Source of the DNA: CAWDZK01 sp963807005
GTDB taxonomy: Bacteria; Actinomycetota; Actinomycetes; JACCUZ01
Length of the DNA stretch: 64,000 nt
Assembly (NCBI GenBank): GCA_963807005.1
Contig: CAWDZK010000006.1
Location: forward strand, 744,001-808,000
Direction of reading: 5' to 3'
Shown piece after piece: positions 23,733-32,080 of this stretch; positions within the stretch are counted from its first letter, which is position 1, and every line of letters starts with the position of its first letter. A program made the translations under genes and the position numbers. The notes under the pieces are model-generated. The model was not told where the DNA came from. It saw nothing but the letters and a program-made list of their open reading frames with translations, and did not search any database.

Positions 23733-24845
23733 ATGGCGAAAGATGTCCCGACCCGCGCCGACGACCGACCCGGCGGTGGTTCTCCCCAGCAACCCGTCCG
23801 GGTGTCCCTGTTCAGCGGGGACCGGCACCCGTTGCGGCCGCTGTTCGAGCTGGCCGAGGACTCGGTCGAGCAGCTCGACTCCTACCTCGACGAGGGACGG
23901 GTCCTGGTGGCCGAGGTCGGGGACGAGGTCGTCGGGCACCTCCAGCTGGTCGAGACCGGCCGGTCCGGCGAGCTCGAGATCAAGAACATGGCGGTACGCG
24001 AGGACCGGCAGCAGCGCGGGGTCGGCAGCCGGTTGGTGTCGGGGGCCGTCGGGCTGGCCACCGCTGAGGGCTGGAGGTCGATGGTCGTGGCCACCGCAGC
24101 CGCCGGCATCGGTCAGCTGCTCTTCTACCAGCGGCAGGGGTTCCGCATGCTGGCGATCGAGCGGGACGCCTTCACCCCGGCCACCGGCTACCCCGACGAG
24201 ATCCTCCTCGACGGGGTCGTGCTGAGGGACCGGGTCTGGCTGGACCAGCCGTTGGTCCCGGCGGCAGCCGGGTCGGCACATGACAACCCCGCGTCGCCGG
24301 CGGCCGGCGATGACGACCTCCGGCTGCTGCTGGTCTGCGGCGGCACCCGGGCGGGCTCGTCCAACTGGCTGGCACTCGACGCGCTGCGCCAGGCGGACGA
24401 GCCCGGCCTGGTCACCGACATGTACGACCGGCTGCGCGACGTGCCGGCGTTCGTCCCCGGGGAGTCCTGGCTGCCGGCGCCGGTCGGGGACGTCCTCGAT
24501 CGCATCGCGCGCGCCGACGCTGTCGTGTTCGCGACCCCGGAGTACGCCGGAGGCCTCCCGGGCAGCCTGAAGAACCTCCTCGACTGGACCGTCGGCGGTG
24601 GCCAGCTCTACGGGAAGCCGGTGGCGTGGGTGGACGTGGCCAACCCCGGCCGCGGCGGAGGGGCGCAGGCCCAGCTGCGCACCGTGCTGGGCTACGTCGG
24701 CGCTCGAGTCGTCGACGACGCCTGCGTGCACGTCCCGCTGGTCCGCGGCGACGGGGCAGCGCGGCTGGACCCGGCGTACCCCCGCCTGCTGGCGACCGTG
24801 GTCACCGAGCTGCGGTCCGCGGTCCGGCGCGCACGAACGACCTGA
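23733..24845 (+). CDS. GNAT acetyltransferase fused to an NADPH-dependent FMN reductase domain
   Basis: A 370-residue protein. Residues about 20-165 are a GNAT domain (VGHLQLVETGRSGELEIKNMAV, and the acetyl-CoA loop DRQQRGVGSRL). A linker of about 30 residues leads to a flavodoxin-like NADPH-dependent FMN reductase domain (about 190-365: LLLVCGGTRAGSSN, FATPEYAGGLPGSLKNLLDW, GKPVAWVDV). Both halves look complete. Each exists alone in many bacteria and I do not recall this fusion as common. Function of the combination is unknown; acetylation plus flavin reduction suggests detoxification. The ATG at 23733 is the first in-frame start next to the domain. Confidence 0.82.
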   Translation: MAKDVPTRADDRPGGGSPQQPVRVSLFSGDRHPLRPLFELAEDSVEQLDSYLDEGRVLVAEVGDEVVGHLQLVETGRSGELEIKNMAVREDRQQRGVGSRLVSGAVGLATAEGWRSMVVATAAAGIGQLLFYQRQGFRMLAIERDAFTPATGYPDEILLDGVVLRDRVWLDQPLVPAAAGSAHDNPASPAAGDDDLRLLLVCGGTRAGSSNWLALDALRQADEPGLVTDMYDRLRDVPAFVPGESWLPAPVGDVLDRIARADAVVFATPEYAGGLPGSLKNLLDWTVGGGQLYGKPVAWVDVANPGRGGGAQAQLRTVLGYVGARVVDDACVHVPLVRGDGAARLDPAYPRLLATVVTELRSAVRRARTT

Positions 24846-25608
24846 CCGCGGCGTTGAAGCCGTCCGGGTCCTCCAGGTTGCACATGTGCCCGGCGCCACG
24901 CAGCACCACCAGCTCGGCGCCGGGGATCTGGTCGGCGAGCGCCTGCGCGACGGGGAGAGGTGACCGCACGTCCCGCTCGCCGTGGAGCAGCAGCGTCGGC
25001 ACGTCGATCCGCGGCAGGACGTCGCGGTAGTCGGCCTCGGCGAACGCCTGCACCATGACCCGGGAGCCGGCCGGGTGGAAGGCGGACATGATCTGCACCA
25101 GCTCCTCCGCCAGCTCAGGTGCCGCGGACGGACTCAGCATCGTGGGGAGCAGGCCGCCCACCCACGTGTCAGGCGGCCGGTCGAGATCCGCCAGGACCTG
25201 GTGCAGCCGCCGCTGGGCCTCGCCGGGGGGCAGCGAGCCCGCCCAGCCCGCGTAGGCAGACGCGAGGATCAGCGACGCAGGCAGGTGGGGGTGGCTCCGG
25301 TAGAGCTCGAAGGCGAACCAGGACCCGGCGGACAGGCCCAGGAGGTGCGGACTCCGTAACCCGAGGGCACCGATGAAACCCGCGAGTACGCGCGAGTAGT
25401 CGGTTGCCAGGAAGCCGTCCGGCGGGTCGGCCGACTGCCCGGTGCCGGGTGCGTCCCACGCGACCACCGTCAGCTCGTCGGACAGCGCGTCCAGCTGCCG
25501 GCTCCATTCCCGGTGGTCGCTGAGGCCGCCGTGCAGCAGCACGAGCGGCGGACCGGTGCCGGCGCGCTCGAAGGCGATCTCGAGGCCCTCGACGACCACC
25601 CGCTCCAT
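24802..25608 (-). CDS. alpha/beta hydrolase
   Basis: A 268-residue protein with the alpha/beta hydrolase fold: oxyanion segment LVLLHGGLSDHREW, nucleophile elbow GLSAGSW (serine), acid in LLLHGERDVRSPL, and catalytic histidine in GAGHMCNLEDP. The substrate is unknown. The ATG at 25608 is preferred; a GTG at 25623 would add five residues. Its 3' end overlaps the 3' end of the convergent fusion gene by 44 bases. Confidence 0.88.
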   Translation of the reverse strand: MERVVVEGLEIAFERAGTGPPLVLLHGGLSDHREWSRQLDALSDELTVVAWDAPGTGQSADPPDGFLATDYSRVLAGFIGALGLRSPHLLGLSAGSWFAFELYRSHPHLPASLILASAYAGWAGSLPPGEAQRRLHQVLADLDRPPDTWVGGLLPTMLSPSAAPELAEELVQIMSAFHPAGSRVMVQAFAEADYRDVLPRIDVPTLLLHGERDVRSPLPVAQALADQIPGAELVVLRGAGHMCNLEDPDGFNAAVRSFVRAGPRTAAR

Positions 25609-25682
25609 CTCGCCATGGTGCACCCGGCGGGCCGGCGCACTGGCTCACGGGGCCGATCGCTCAGCTCCGGAGGGACCGAGGT

Positions 25683-26684
25683 TCAGCGGACCAGCTTGGG
25701 CAGCACGTCCCGGCCGAAGACCTCGATCCACTCGGCCTGGTTGCGCCCGACGTTGTGCAGGTACACCCGGTCGAAGCCCAGGTCGACGAACTTCTGGATG
25801 TGCGCCCGGTGCACGTCCGGGTCGGCCGAGATGACCATCCGTCCCTCGAAGTCCTCCGGTCGCACCAGCCGGGCCATCGCGGCGAAGTCGTGCGGCGAGC
25901 GGATGTCGGCCTTGGCGAACTTCATTCCGCCGTTCGGCCACTCGGTCATGGCGTTGGCCAGCGCCTGCTCGTCGGTGTCGGCCCAGGACAGGTGCAGCTG
26001 CAGCACCCTGGGCATGGCGTCCGGGTCCTTCCCGGCCTCGCGGGCACCCTCGGCGAACTTGTCGAACAGACCGCCGATCTTCTCCAGCGGGGCGCCGACC
26101 GTGATGATGCCGTCGGCATGCCTCCCGGTGCGCCTGGCGTTGACCGGTCCGGCGGTGGCCACCAGGACGGGTGGGGGAGTGTCCGGCATGGTCCATAGCC
26201 TGGTGGTCTCCAGGGTGAAGAACCGGCCCTGGTGCTTCACGTCCTTGCCGGCGAGGGAGGCGTCGAAGAGCTTCCTGATGACGTCGATCGCCTCGAACAT
26301 CCGCACCGACCGCTCGGCCGCCTCCGGCCAGTAGCCGCCGATCACGTGCTCGTTGAGCGCCTCACCGGCGCCGACGCCGAGCCAGTGCCGTCCCGGGTAC
26401 ATGGCCGCCAGGGTCGCCGATGCCTGGGCGACCACTGCGGGGTGGAACCGGAACGTCGGGCAGGTCACGCCCGGGCCGAGGTCACCCGTCGTGCGCTCCC
26501 CGACAGCGGCGAGCACGTTCCACACGAAGGAGGACTGGCCCTGCTGCGGAACCCACGGCTGGAAGTGGTCCGCGGCCATGCACCCGGAGAAGCCGTGCTG
26601 CTCGGCCAGCACGGTCAGCTCCACCGCCTCGCGCGGCCCGAACTGCTCCAGCATCGCCGCGTAGCCCACCGTCAGACCTGCCAT
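25683..26684 (-). CDS. LLM-class F420-dependent oxidoreductase, G6PDH family
   Basis: A 333-residue TIM-barrel protein of the luciferase-like family. Motifs include TVGYAAMLEQFGPREAVE, ADHFQPWVPQQGQSSFVWN, GPGVTCPTFRFHPAVVAQA and GSGEALNEH (here GAGEALNEH). They match the F420-dependent glucose-6-phosphate dehydrogenase subgroup of the family. Whether the true substrate is glucose-6-phosphate cannot be read. The ATG at 26684 has a GGAAGGAT ribosome binding site. It is divergent from the tandem ferredoxin-fold gene. Confidence 0.85.
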   Translation of the reverse strand: MAGLTVGYAAMLEQFGPREAVELTVLAEQHGFSGCMAADHFQPWVPQQGQSSFVWNVLAAVGERTTGDLGPGVTCPTFRFHPAVVAQASATLAAMYPGRHWLGVGAGEALNEHVIGGYWPEAAERSVRMFEAIDVIRKLFDASLAGKDVKHQGRFFTLETTRLWTMPDTPPPVLVATAGPVNARRTGRHADGIITVGAPLEKIGGLFDKFAEGAREAGKDPDAMPRVLQLHLSWADTDEQALANAMTEWPNGGMKFAKADIRSPHDFAAMARLVRPEDFEGRMVISADPDVHRAHIQKFVDLGFDRVYLHNVGRNQAEWIEVFGRDVLPKLVR

Positions 26685-26778
26685 GTCGCGATCCTTCCAC
26701 CCCTCGACCGCGGGGCCGGAGCGGCATAGCGTCTGGAGCGGGCCGGCCATCGTGGTCGGACAGGGAGTGGGTGCCGCG

Positions 26779-27387
26779 ATGTTCGTCCAGGTGATCGAGG
26801 CGAGGACCAGTGACCCGACCGCGTTCCGGGCCGCGCTGCAGCGCTGGGTCGACGAGCTGGGGCCAGGCGCCACCGGCTGGCTCGGGACGACGGCAGGGGT
26901 GACGGCCGGCGGCCGGGTCGTAGCCGTGGCGCGGTTCCACTCCGAGGACGCCGCCCGGACCAACAGCGACCGCCCCGAGCAGGGCGCGTGGTGGGCGGAG
27001 ACCGAGAAGCTGCTGGACGGTGAGGCGACGTTCCGGGACAGCACCCGGGTGCTCGTCGACGTACGAGGCGACCCCGATCAAGCCGGCTTCGTGCAGGTCA
27101 TGCAGGGCGCCAGCAGCGACCCCGACCGCGCGTGGAAGCTGATGGAGGAGGACGACACCGACTGGTCGGCCTTCCGGCCGGACATCCTCGGCAGCCTCAC
27201 CCTCGGTCACGCCGACGGCGGCTGGACGATGGTCAACTACTTCACCTCCGAGGACGCCGCTCGTGAGGGCGAGCAGAAGGACATGCCGGCCGAGCTGAAG
27301 CAGCAGATGGAGGAGATGATGTCGCTCAGCGCGGGCGAGCCGACCTTCCTCGACATCAGCCAGCCGTGGTTCTGGTCGCCGAGCTGA
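26779..27387 (+). CDS. protein with two tandem ferredoxin-like (ABM-type) halves
   Basis: A 202-residue protein. Two halves of about 95 residues each begin with a strand (MFVQVIEARTSDP and GFVQVMQGASSDP). Each ends near a similar SEDAAR motif (VAVARFHSEDAARTNS and TMVNYFTSEDAAREGE). The internal repeat suggests two antibiotic-biosynthesis-monooxygenase-like domains in one chain, forming an intramolecular dimer. No catalytic residues can be assigned and no function is proposed. ATG at 26779; the message may be leaderless, since no ribosome binding site is seen. Confidence 0.72.
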   Translation: MFVQVIEARTSDPTAFRAALQRWVDELGPGATGWLGTTAGVTAGGRVVAVARFHSEDAARTNSDRPEQGAWWAETEKLLDGEATFRDSTRVLVDVRGDPDQAGFVQVMQGASSDPDRAWKLMEEDDTDWSAFRPDILGSLTLGHADGGWTMVNYFTSEDAAREGEQKDMPAELKQQMEEMMSLSAGEPTFLDISQPWFWSPS

Positions 27388-27391
27388 CGGG

Positions 27392-27877
27392 TCACACCCA
27401 GAAGGTGTCGTGCCGCAGGAAGAACTCCGAACGCTCGGCCTCGGACATGTCCCTCGTCGTGGCGACCCGTTCGAAGTAGTCCTCGCGCGGGGCTCCGGGC
27501 GTGAACAGGATCAGCATCGACGCCGGGTCGCCCGACTCGTTGCTGAACCCGTGCACCCCGCCCTGCGGCACGTACAGGAAGTCGCCGGGGTGCCCGTCGA
27601 TCCAGCCGGTGCCGTCGTACAGGCGCACGGTGCCGGAGAGCACGTAGAACGACTCGGTGATGCTGCGGTGGAAGTGCGGGCCGGGGCCACCTCGCCCCGG
27701 ACCCATCTCGTAGCGGTAGAGCCCGAGCTGGCCGTCCGTGCTGGCACCGGTCGCGAGGTAGTGCACCGTCGTCCCGGACGGGGTCTGCAGGTCCGGTGGT
27801 GCTCCCTGCAGACGGTACCGCCCGCTCGACTCGCCCGCCCCGTCGTACACGGGGTCCGGGTAGGACAGGTAGGTCAT
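27392..27877 (-). CDS. cupin-domain protein
   Basis: A 161-residue single-cupin protein. Motif 1 is GPHFHRSITESFYVLSG, with His, His and Glu metal ligands, and motif 2 is PGDFLYVPQGGVHGFSN with the last His. The bound metal and substrate are unknown. It converges with the upstream plus-strand gene, with only 4 bases between stops. Confidence 0.88.
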   Translation of the reverse strand: MTYLSYPDPVYDGAGESSGRYRLQGAPPDLQTPSGTTVHYLATGASTDGQLGLYRYEMGPGRGGPGPHFHRSITESFYVLSGTVRLYDGTGWIDGHPGDFLYVPQGGVHGFSNESGDPASMLILFTPGAPREDYFERVATTRDMSEAERSEFFLRHDTFWV

Positions 27878-27948
27878 GGCGCGCTCCTCGCCTCGCTCGC
27901 GAGCCAGTCTGCCGGAACCGGCCGAAGTGGACGCGGGGGCGGGCCTGC

Positions 27949-29499
27949 TCAGGGCGAGACGGTGACGGCGCCGGCTCGTCGTGGGTCGGCCGCGCCCTCC
28001 AGCCGCCCGTCGGCGTGGCGCAGTGCCGCGGCGACCCCGCCGAAGTACATCGACAACGGGTGGTGCCGGCGGACCGGAAGGTCGAGCTCCGGCAGGGGGA
28101 GATCCTCCTCCGCCTCGACCTGGACAGGACTGCCGGTCGGGCTGCCGGTCGGGCTGGCTGACCCGTCGTCGTCGAGGTGGTGCACGTGCAGCCGGGGCCG
28201 GTCGACAGCGTCCTGCAGGCCGGACCCGCCGTGCGCGACCGAGGCCAGCACCTGCAGCAGGGCGGTGGTGATCCGGTCGGCCCCCGGGCTGCCGAGCGCG
28301 AGGACGGCGCCGTCGTCGCTCCGGCCGACCGTGGGCGCCATGTTGCTGGGCAGCCGCTCACCCGGGGCGACCCCCGACCGGTTGAGCTCGCGTTCCCCGA
28401 GGCAGTTGTTCAGCCAGAGTCCGGTGCCGGGCACGGTGGCTCCCGACCCGTACCCGTACGACGTGGTGACCGCGCATGCGGTGCCGGCGGCGTCGACCGC
28501 CGAGACGTGCGCCGTGCTGGGGGACGTGGACACCCAGCCGACCTCCCCGAGCAGGGCGAACGCCGCGGCCGAACGGTCGTCCGCGACGTCCAGCCGTTGC
28601 CGTCGCGCGTCGAGCACCCGGCGTTGCACCTCGACGAGGCGCCGGACATCGTCCTCGGTCCAGTCGCCGGCCGGTCGGTCGCCGAGAAGGGTGAGCATCG
28701 CCGCGAGCACCGGCCCCCCGACGGCAGGCGGCGGGTTGGTGCGCAGGTCCCATGCTCCGGCGCGGACGGGGAGGGCCGCGCGCACCATCGGTCGGTAGGC
28801 CGCGAGGTCGCCGCCGCTCACCCGGCCGCCACGGTCGGCCATGTCCGCGACGACGGCGTCCGCCAGGGCACCGTCATGCAGCGTGCGCGCGCCCTCCTCC
28901 GCGATCAGCTGCACCGTGTCCCCGAGGCCGTCGATCACCATCCGGTCGCCCGGGACCAGCCAGCTGCCGCCCGGGGCACGGAGTGCGCGGACCGTCTCCG
29001 GGTCCCAGCCGAAGGCGGTGTCGCGGACGTAGGGCAGGTAGTACCCGGCTGCGGAGCCGAGGAGGAAGCCGTCGCGTGCGATCTCGACGGCCGGCCGGAC
29101 CACCTCCGCCCAGGGGAGGGCACCCCAGCGGCTCTGGGCCAGGTCGAGCGCCGCGAGTGCGCCGGGCACCGCGACCGAGCCGAGCCCGACCGTCATGGTG
29201 ACGCCGGAGCCGTACTCCGTGCGCACGTCCTGCACTGAGACGTCGTGGCCGGGCGGTCCGTCCAGGCCCGGCTGGGCGACCCAGCCGTCGACGGTCACGG
29301 CGTCCGGCGCACCGGCCGGCCAGACGGTGACGAACGCGCCGCCGGCGAGTGAGACGATGCCCGGCTCGGTCACCATGGTGACCAGGGCTGCCGCCACCGC
29401 CGCGTCCACCGCACCGCCCCCGTCGGCAGCGATCCGTCGGCCTGCCTCGGCGGCGGCCGCGTTGGGCGCTGCCACCGCCGCCCGCGTCACGGGCGCCAT
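27949..29499 (-). CDS. gamma-glutamyltransferase-family protein
   Basis: A 516-residue protein of the gamma-glutamyltranspeptidase family. N-terminal motifs are AAAEAGRRIAADGGGAVDAAVAAALV and GIVSLAGGAFVTVW. The autocatalytic cleavage site is at STAHVSAVD, where the threonine would become the N terminus of the small subunit. It is followed by GLWLNNCLGE and GSPGADRI. There is no signal peptide, so it may act in the cytoplasm on gamma-glutamyl amides or mycothiol-type thiols rather than extracellular glutathione (inference). ATG at 29499 is preferred over an in-frame TTG at 29508. Confidence 0.85.
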   Translation of the reverse strand: MAPVTRAAVAAPNAAAAEAGRRIAADGGGAVDAAVAAALVTMVTEPGIVSLAGGAFVTVWPAGAPDAVTVDGWVAQPGLDGPPGHDVSVQDVRTEYGSGVTMTVGLGSVAVPGALAALDLAQSRWGALPWAEVVRPAVEIARDGFLLGSAAGYYLPYVRDTAFGWDPETVRALRAPGGSWLVPGDRMVIDGLGDTVQLIAEEGARTLHDGALADAVVADMADRGGRVSGGDLAAYRPMVRAALPVRAGAWDLRTNPPPAVGGPVLAAMLTLLGDRPAGDWTEDDVRRLVEVQRRVLDARRQRLDVADDRSAAAFALLGEVGWVSTSPSTAHVSAVDAAGTACAVTTSYGYGSGATVPGTGLWLNNCLGERELNRSGVAPGERLPSNMAPTVGRSDDGAVLALGSPGADRITTALLQVLASVAHGGSGLQDAVDRPRLHVHHLDDDGSASPTGSPTGSPVQVEAEEDLPLPELDLPVRRHHPLSMYFGGVAAALRHADGRLEGAADPRRAGAVTVSP

Positions 29500-29530
29500 T
29501 GTGCCCAAGTTCGGGTGCCGGGGACGCCGA

Positions 29531-29570
29531 CGGCGGCGAGGCGCCCTGTGGGGGTGCCTCCCCGCCGCCG
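29531..29570. terminator. GC-rich stem-loop between the MFS and gamma-glutamyltransferase genes
   Basis: CGGCGGCG-AGGCGCCC pairs with GGGTGCCT-CCC-CGCCGCCG, leaving a small bulge on one side. There is no T-run. It lies 15 bases after the stop of the minus-strand MFS gene and likely terminates the TetR-MFS message. Confidence 0.5.
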
Positions 29571-29584
29571 GGTGAGAGGGGTGC

Positions 29585-31138
29585 TCAGACGGCTGCTGCC
29601 GCCACCTCCTCCTCGGTGGGTACGTCCTCCTTGCGGGCGTTGATGAACACCGCCGCCACGACGAGCGCGGAGGCCAGCAGCACCGCGCCCCAGAAGAACG
29701 ACACGTGGTAGCCGTGGATGAAGGCCAGCTTCGATGCCTCCTGCGCCTTGCTCGGGTCGGTGACCGGGTTGTCGACGAAATACGCCGTCACCGCCCCGGC
29801 GAACAGCGTGTTGAGCAAGGCGGTGCCGAGCGAGCCCCCGATCTGCTGCGAGGTGTTGAGCACTGCGCTCGCCACTCCGGCGTCGTGGTGGCCGACGCCG
29901 ATGAGGGCAGTGCTGGATGCCGGGATGAACACCCCGGCAAGCCCGATGCTCATCAGCAGCATCGCCGGCAGCACGTGCGTCCAGTACGACGTGTCCTGGC
30001 CGATCTGGGTGAGCAGCAGCATGCCGGTCACCGCCATCACCAGACCGGGAACCATGATCGGTCGCGGCCCGTAGCGCGGGAGCAGCTGGGCCACGACGCC
30101 CGCGGTGAGGATGATCCCGCCGCTGAAGGGCAGGAACGCGAAGCCGGCCTTCAGCGGGCTGTAGCCGAGGTTGAGCTGGAAGTAGTAGGTGAGGAACAGG
30201 AACATCGCGAACAGGCCGGCACCGACCAGCAGGAAGGTGAGGTACGAGCCGCCGCGGTTGCGGTCGAGGACGACACGCATCGGCAGCATCGGGTTCTTGG
30301 CCCGGGTCTCCCACCAGACGAACGACACCAGCAGCACCACTGCCGTGGCGAGGAAGAAGATCGTCGGGGCGGCAGTCCAGCCCTGGACGGCGGTGTCGGT
30401 CGGGTCGCTCGGGTTCTTCGCGCGGGCAGCCTCGGTGAACCCGTAGACCAGCGAGACCAGGCCGAGAGTCGCGAGCAGGACGCCCGGGATGTCGTAGCGC
30501 GTGTCGCCGTGCGCCTTGCTCTCGTGGACGAGCGGCATGGCGGCCGCTGCGACGATCAGGGCGACGGGGACGTTGACGCCCAGGCACCAGCGCCACGAGG
30601 CGTACTCGGTGAGCACGCCACCGACGATCAGGCCGATCGCGGCGCCGCCACCGGCGAGCGCGCCGAAGACGCCGAACGCCTTGGCCCGCTCTCGCGGGTC
30701 GGTGAAGGTCACGGTCACGATCGACAGTGCGGCGGGTGCCATCAGAGCGGCGAAGCCACCCTGCAGCGCGCGGGCAGCGAACAGCAGCTCCTGGTTGGGC
30801 GCGATCCCACCGAGGGCGGACGCCCCGGCGAAGCCGAGCAAGCCGATGATGAACGTCCGCTTGCGGCCGGTGTAGTCGGCGATCCGGCCGCCGAGCAGCA
30901 GCAGTCCGCCGAACGCGAGCGTGTAGGCCGTGACGACCCACTGCCGGTCTGCGTTGCTGATGCCGAGGTCGTTCTGGGCCGACGGCAGGGCGATGTTCAC
31001 GATCGACGCGTCGAGGACGATCATCAGCTGAGCCGCGGCGAGCACGGCCAGTGCGAGCCAGCGCTTGGGGTCCGGCTCGACCGGCGAAGCCTCGGCCTCG
31101 GCCAGGGCCTCGCCGGTGGGGGCGATCGGGTCGGTCAC
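29585..31138 (-). CDS. MFS drug efflux transporter (DHA2/EmrB type)
   Basis: A 517-residue protein with about 14 transmembrane helices. DHA2 signatures are LAAAQLMIVLDASIVNIALPSAQNDLG in the first helix and GGRIADYTGRKRTF in the loop after helix 2. It is expected to expel cationic or hydrophobic compounds by proton antiport. The GTG at 31138 has a GGAG ribosome binding site and overlaps the TetR stop as GTGA, so regulator and pump are one operon. Confidence 0.92.
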   Translation of the reverse strand: MTDPIAPTGEALAEAEASPVEPDPKRWLALAVLAAAQLMIVLDASIVNIALPSAQNDLGISNADRQWVVTAYTLAFGGLLLLGGRIADYTGRKRTFIIGLLGFAGASALGGIAPNQELLFAARALQGGFAALMAPAALSIVTVTFTDPRERAKAFGVFGALAGGGAAIGLIVGGVLTEYASWRWCLGVNVPVALIVAAAAMPLVHESKAHGDTRYDIPGVLLATLGLVSLVYGFTEAARAKNPSDPTDTAVQGWTAAPTIFFLATAVVLLVSFVWWETRAKNPMLPMRVVLDRNRGGSYLTFLLVGAGLFAMFLFLTYYFQLNLGYSPLKAGFAFLPFSGGIILTAGVVAQLLPRYGPRPIMVPGLVMAVTGMLLLTQIGQDTSYWTHVLPAMLLMSIGLAGVFIPASSTALIGVGHHDAGVASAVLNTSQQIGGSLGTALLNTLFAGAVTAYFVDNPVTDPSKAQEASKLAFIHGYHVSFFWGAVLLASALVVAAVFINARKEDVPTEEEVAAAAV

Positions 31139-31725
31139 GGGGTCTCCATCGAACGGGTGGACCGACTGCTTCGGTCCAGCATGGGCAGGACGACGTCGTC
31201 GACGACGTGGGCGATGAAGGCATCGTCCACGGGAGCACCGACAACGAGGACGCGGTGGAACCAGAGCGCGCTGGCCACCTCGTGCAGCAGGAGGGGATCG
31301 GTGTCCGGGGCCAGCTCGCCGCGCGCCACCGCGCGGGCGACCAGGGTCCGGCTCACGTCGCACTTGCTCTCGACGAGCTGCGCTCGCACGCAGTCGGCGA
31401 TCGCCGGCGTCGACCGCATGGCGCGCAGTACGCCGGCGATCAGGTCGGCGTCGTCGGCGGCCGATCCGTGCCGCGCCGCCGAGTACGTGGCCACCAGGTC
31501 ACCCCGCAGGGTGCCGGTGTCCTCAGGGACCACCAGGCCGGGACCCCGGGAGCGCAGGGCGTCCAGGACCAGGTCCTGCTTGCCGGGCCAGCGCCGGTAG
31601 ATGGTCGCCTTGCTGGCCCGGGCCCGGGCCGCGACGGCGTCCATGCTCATCCGGTCGTAGCCGACCTCCAGCAGCAGCGCGAGCGTCGCGTCGCAGATCG
31701 CGACGTCCCGTCCGGCAACGGCCAT
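31135..31725 (-). CDS. TetR-family repressor of the adjacent efflux pump
   Basis: A 196-residue protein. The N-terminal helix-turn-helix reads ATLALLLEVGYDRMSMDAVAARA...SKATIYRRWPGKQDLV, followed by a TetR ligand-binding domain of the C-terminal type seen in YxaF/TetR_C_16-like repressors. It is the first gene of the regulator-pump operon. A perfect 9-bp-arm palindrome lies 48 bp upstream and is a natural autoregulatory operator. Confidence 0.92.
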   Translation of the reverse strand: MAVAGRDVAICDATLALLLEVGYDRMSMDAVAARARASKATIYRRWPGKQDLVLDALRSRGPGLVVPEDTGTLRGDLVATYSAARHGSAADDADLIAGVLRAMRSTPAIADCVRAQLVESKCDVSRTLVARAVARGELAPDTDPLLLHEVASALWFHRVLVVGAPVDDAFIAHVVDDVVLPMLDRSSRSTRSMETP

Positions 31726-31772
31726 CGGAACTCCTCGGTCAGCGGTCAGGTCTGGCGGTCGAGGGCATCAAC

Positions 31773-31794
31773 AACGAAACGACACCGTTTCGTT
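31773..31794. promoter_or_regulatory. TetR operator palindrome
   Basis: AACGAAACG-ACAC-CGTTTCGTT is a perfect inverted repeat with 9-bp arms and a 4-base spacer. It is unusually AT-rich for this region. It sits 48 bp before the TetR start, as expected for an autoregulated TetR-pump operon. Confidence 0.75.
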
Positions 31795-31905
31795 CCGCCC
31801 GGAGGGTAGAAATTTCGGCGCTGCGCTGTCGACCGCATTTCGCGGGCCATCCGCTGGGCTGGAACTGGGCTCACGCCCGGTTTGCGCGGTCTGTCCCCCC
31901 GACCT

Positions 31906-31944
31906 GGCGGATCTCCCTGCCGCTCGGCGGCACGGAGATCCGCC
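31906..31944 (+). promoter_or_regulatory. 39-base stem-loop upstream of cysDNC
   Basis: GGCGGATCTCC then C then TGCCGC pairs with GCGGCA then C then GGAGATCCGCC: 17 base pairs with one C-C mismatch and a 3-base TCG loop. It lies 137 bases before the cysD ATG. No T-run follows on the plus strand. It may be a structured 5' leader of cysDNC, a DNA-level operator, or a barrier between the divergent units. Confidence 0.5.
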
Positions 31945-32080
31945 ACCGGGGCGCTCTCTGGCCGGGTCCGGGGCCTCCCGGCGACCGCGATTGGGACCCT
32001 CGCCCCCCGGGCAGGCAGAATGTCGTCTCCCGCCCCCAGCACACCGGTGGCGTCGTCGAGGTCTGAGAGGTCACCCACGC

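Larger units (their letters stand above)
31726..32080. other. divergent intergenic region between tetR and cysD
   Basis: A 355-bp gap. It holds the TetR palindrome (31773-31794) and a 39-base stem-loop (31906-31944). No gene or recognised riboswitch was seen in the remainder. Confidence 0.6.
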
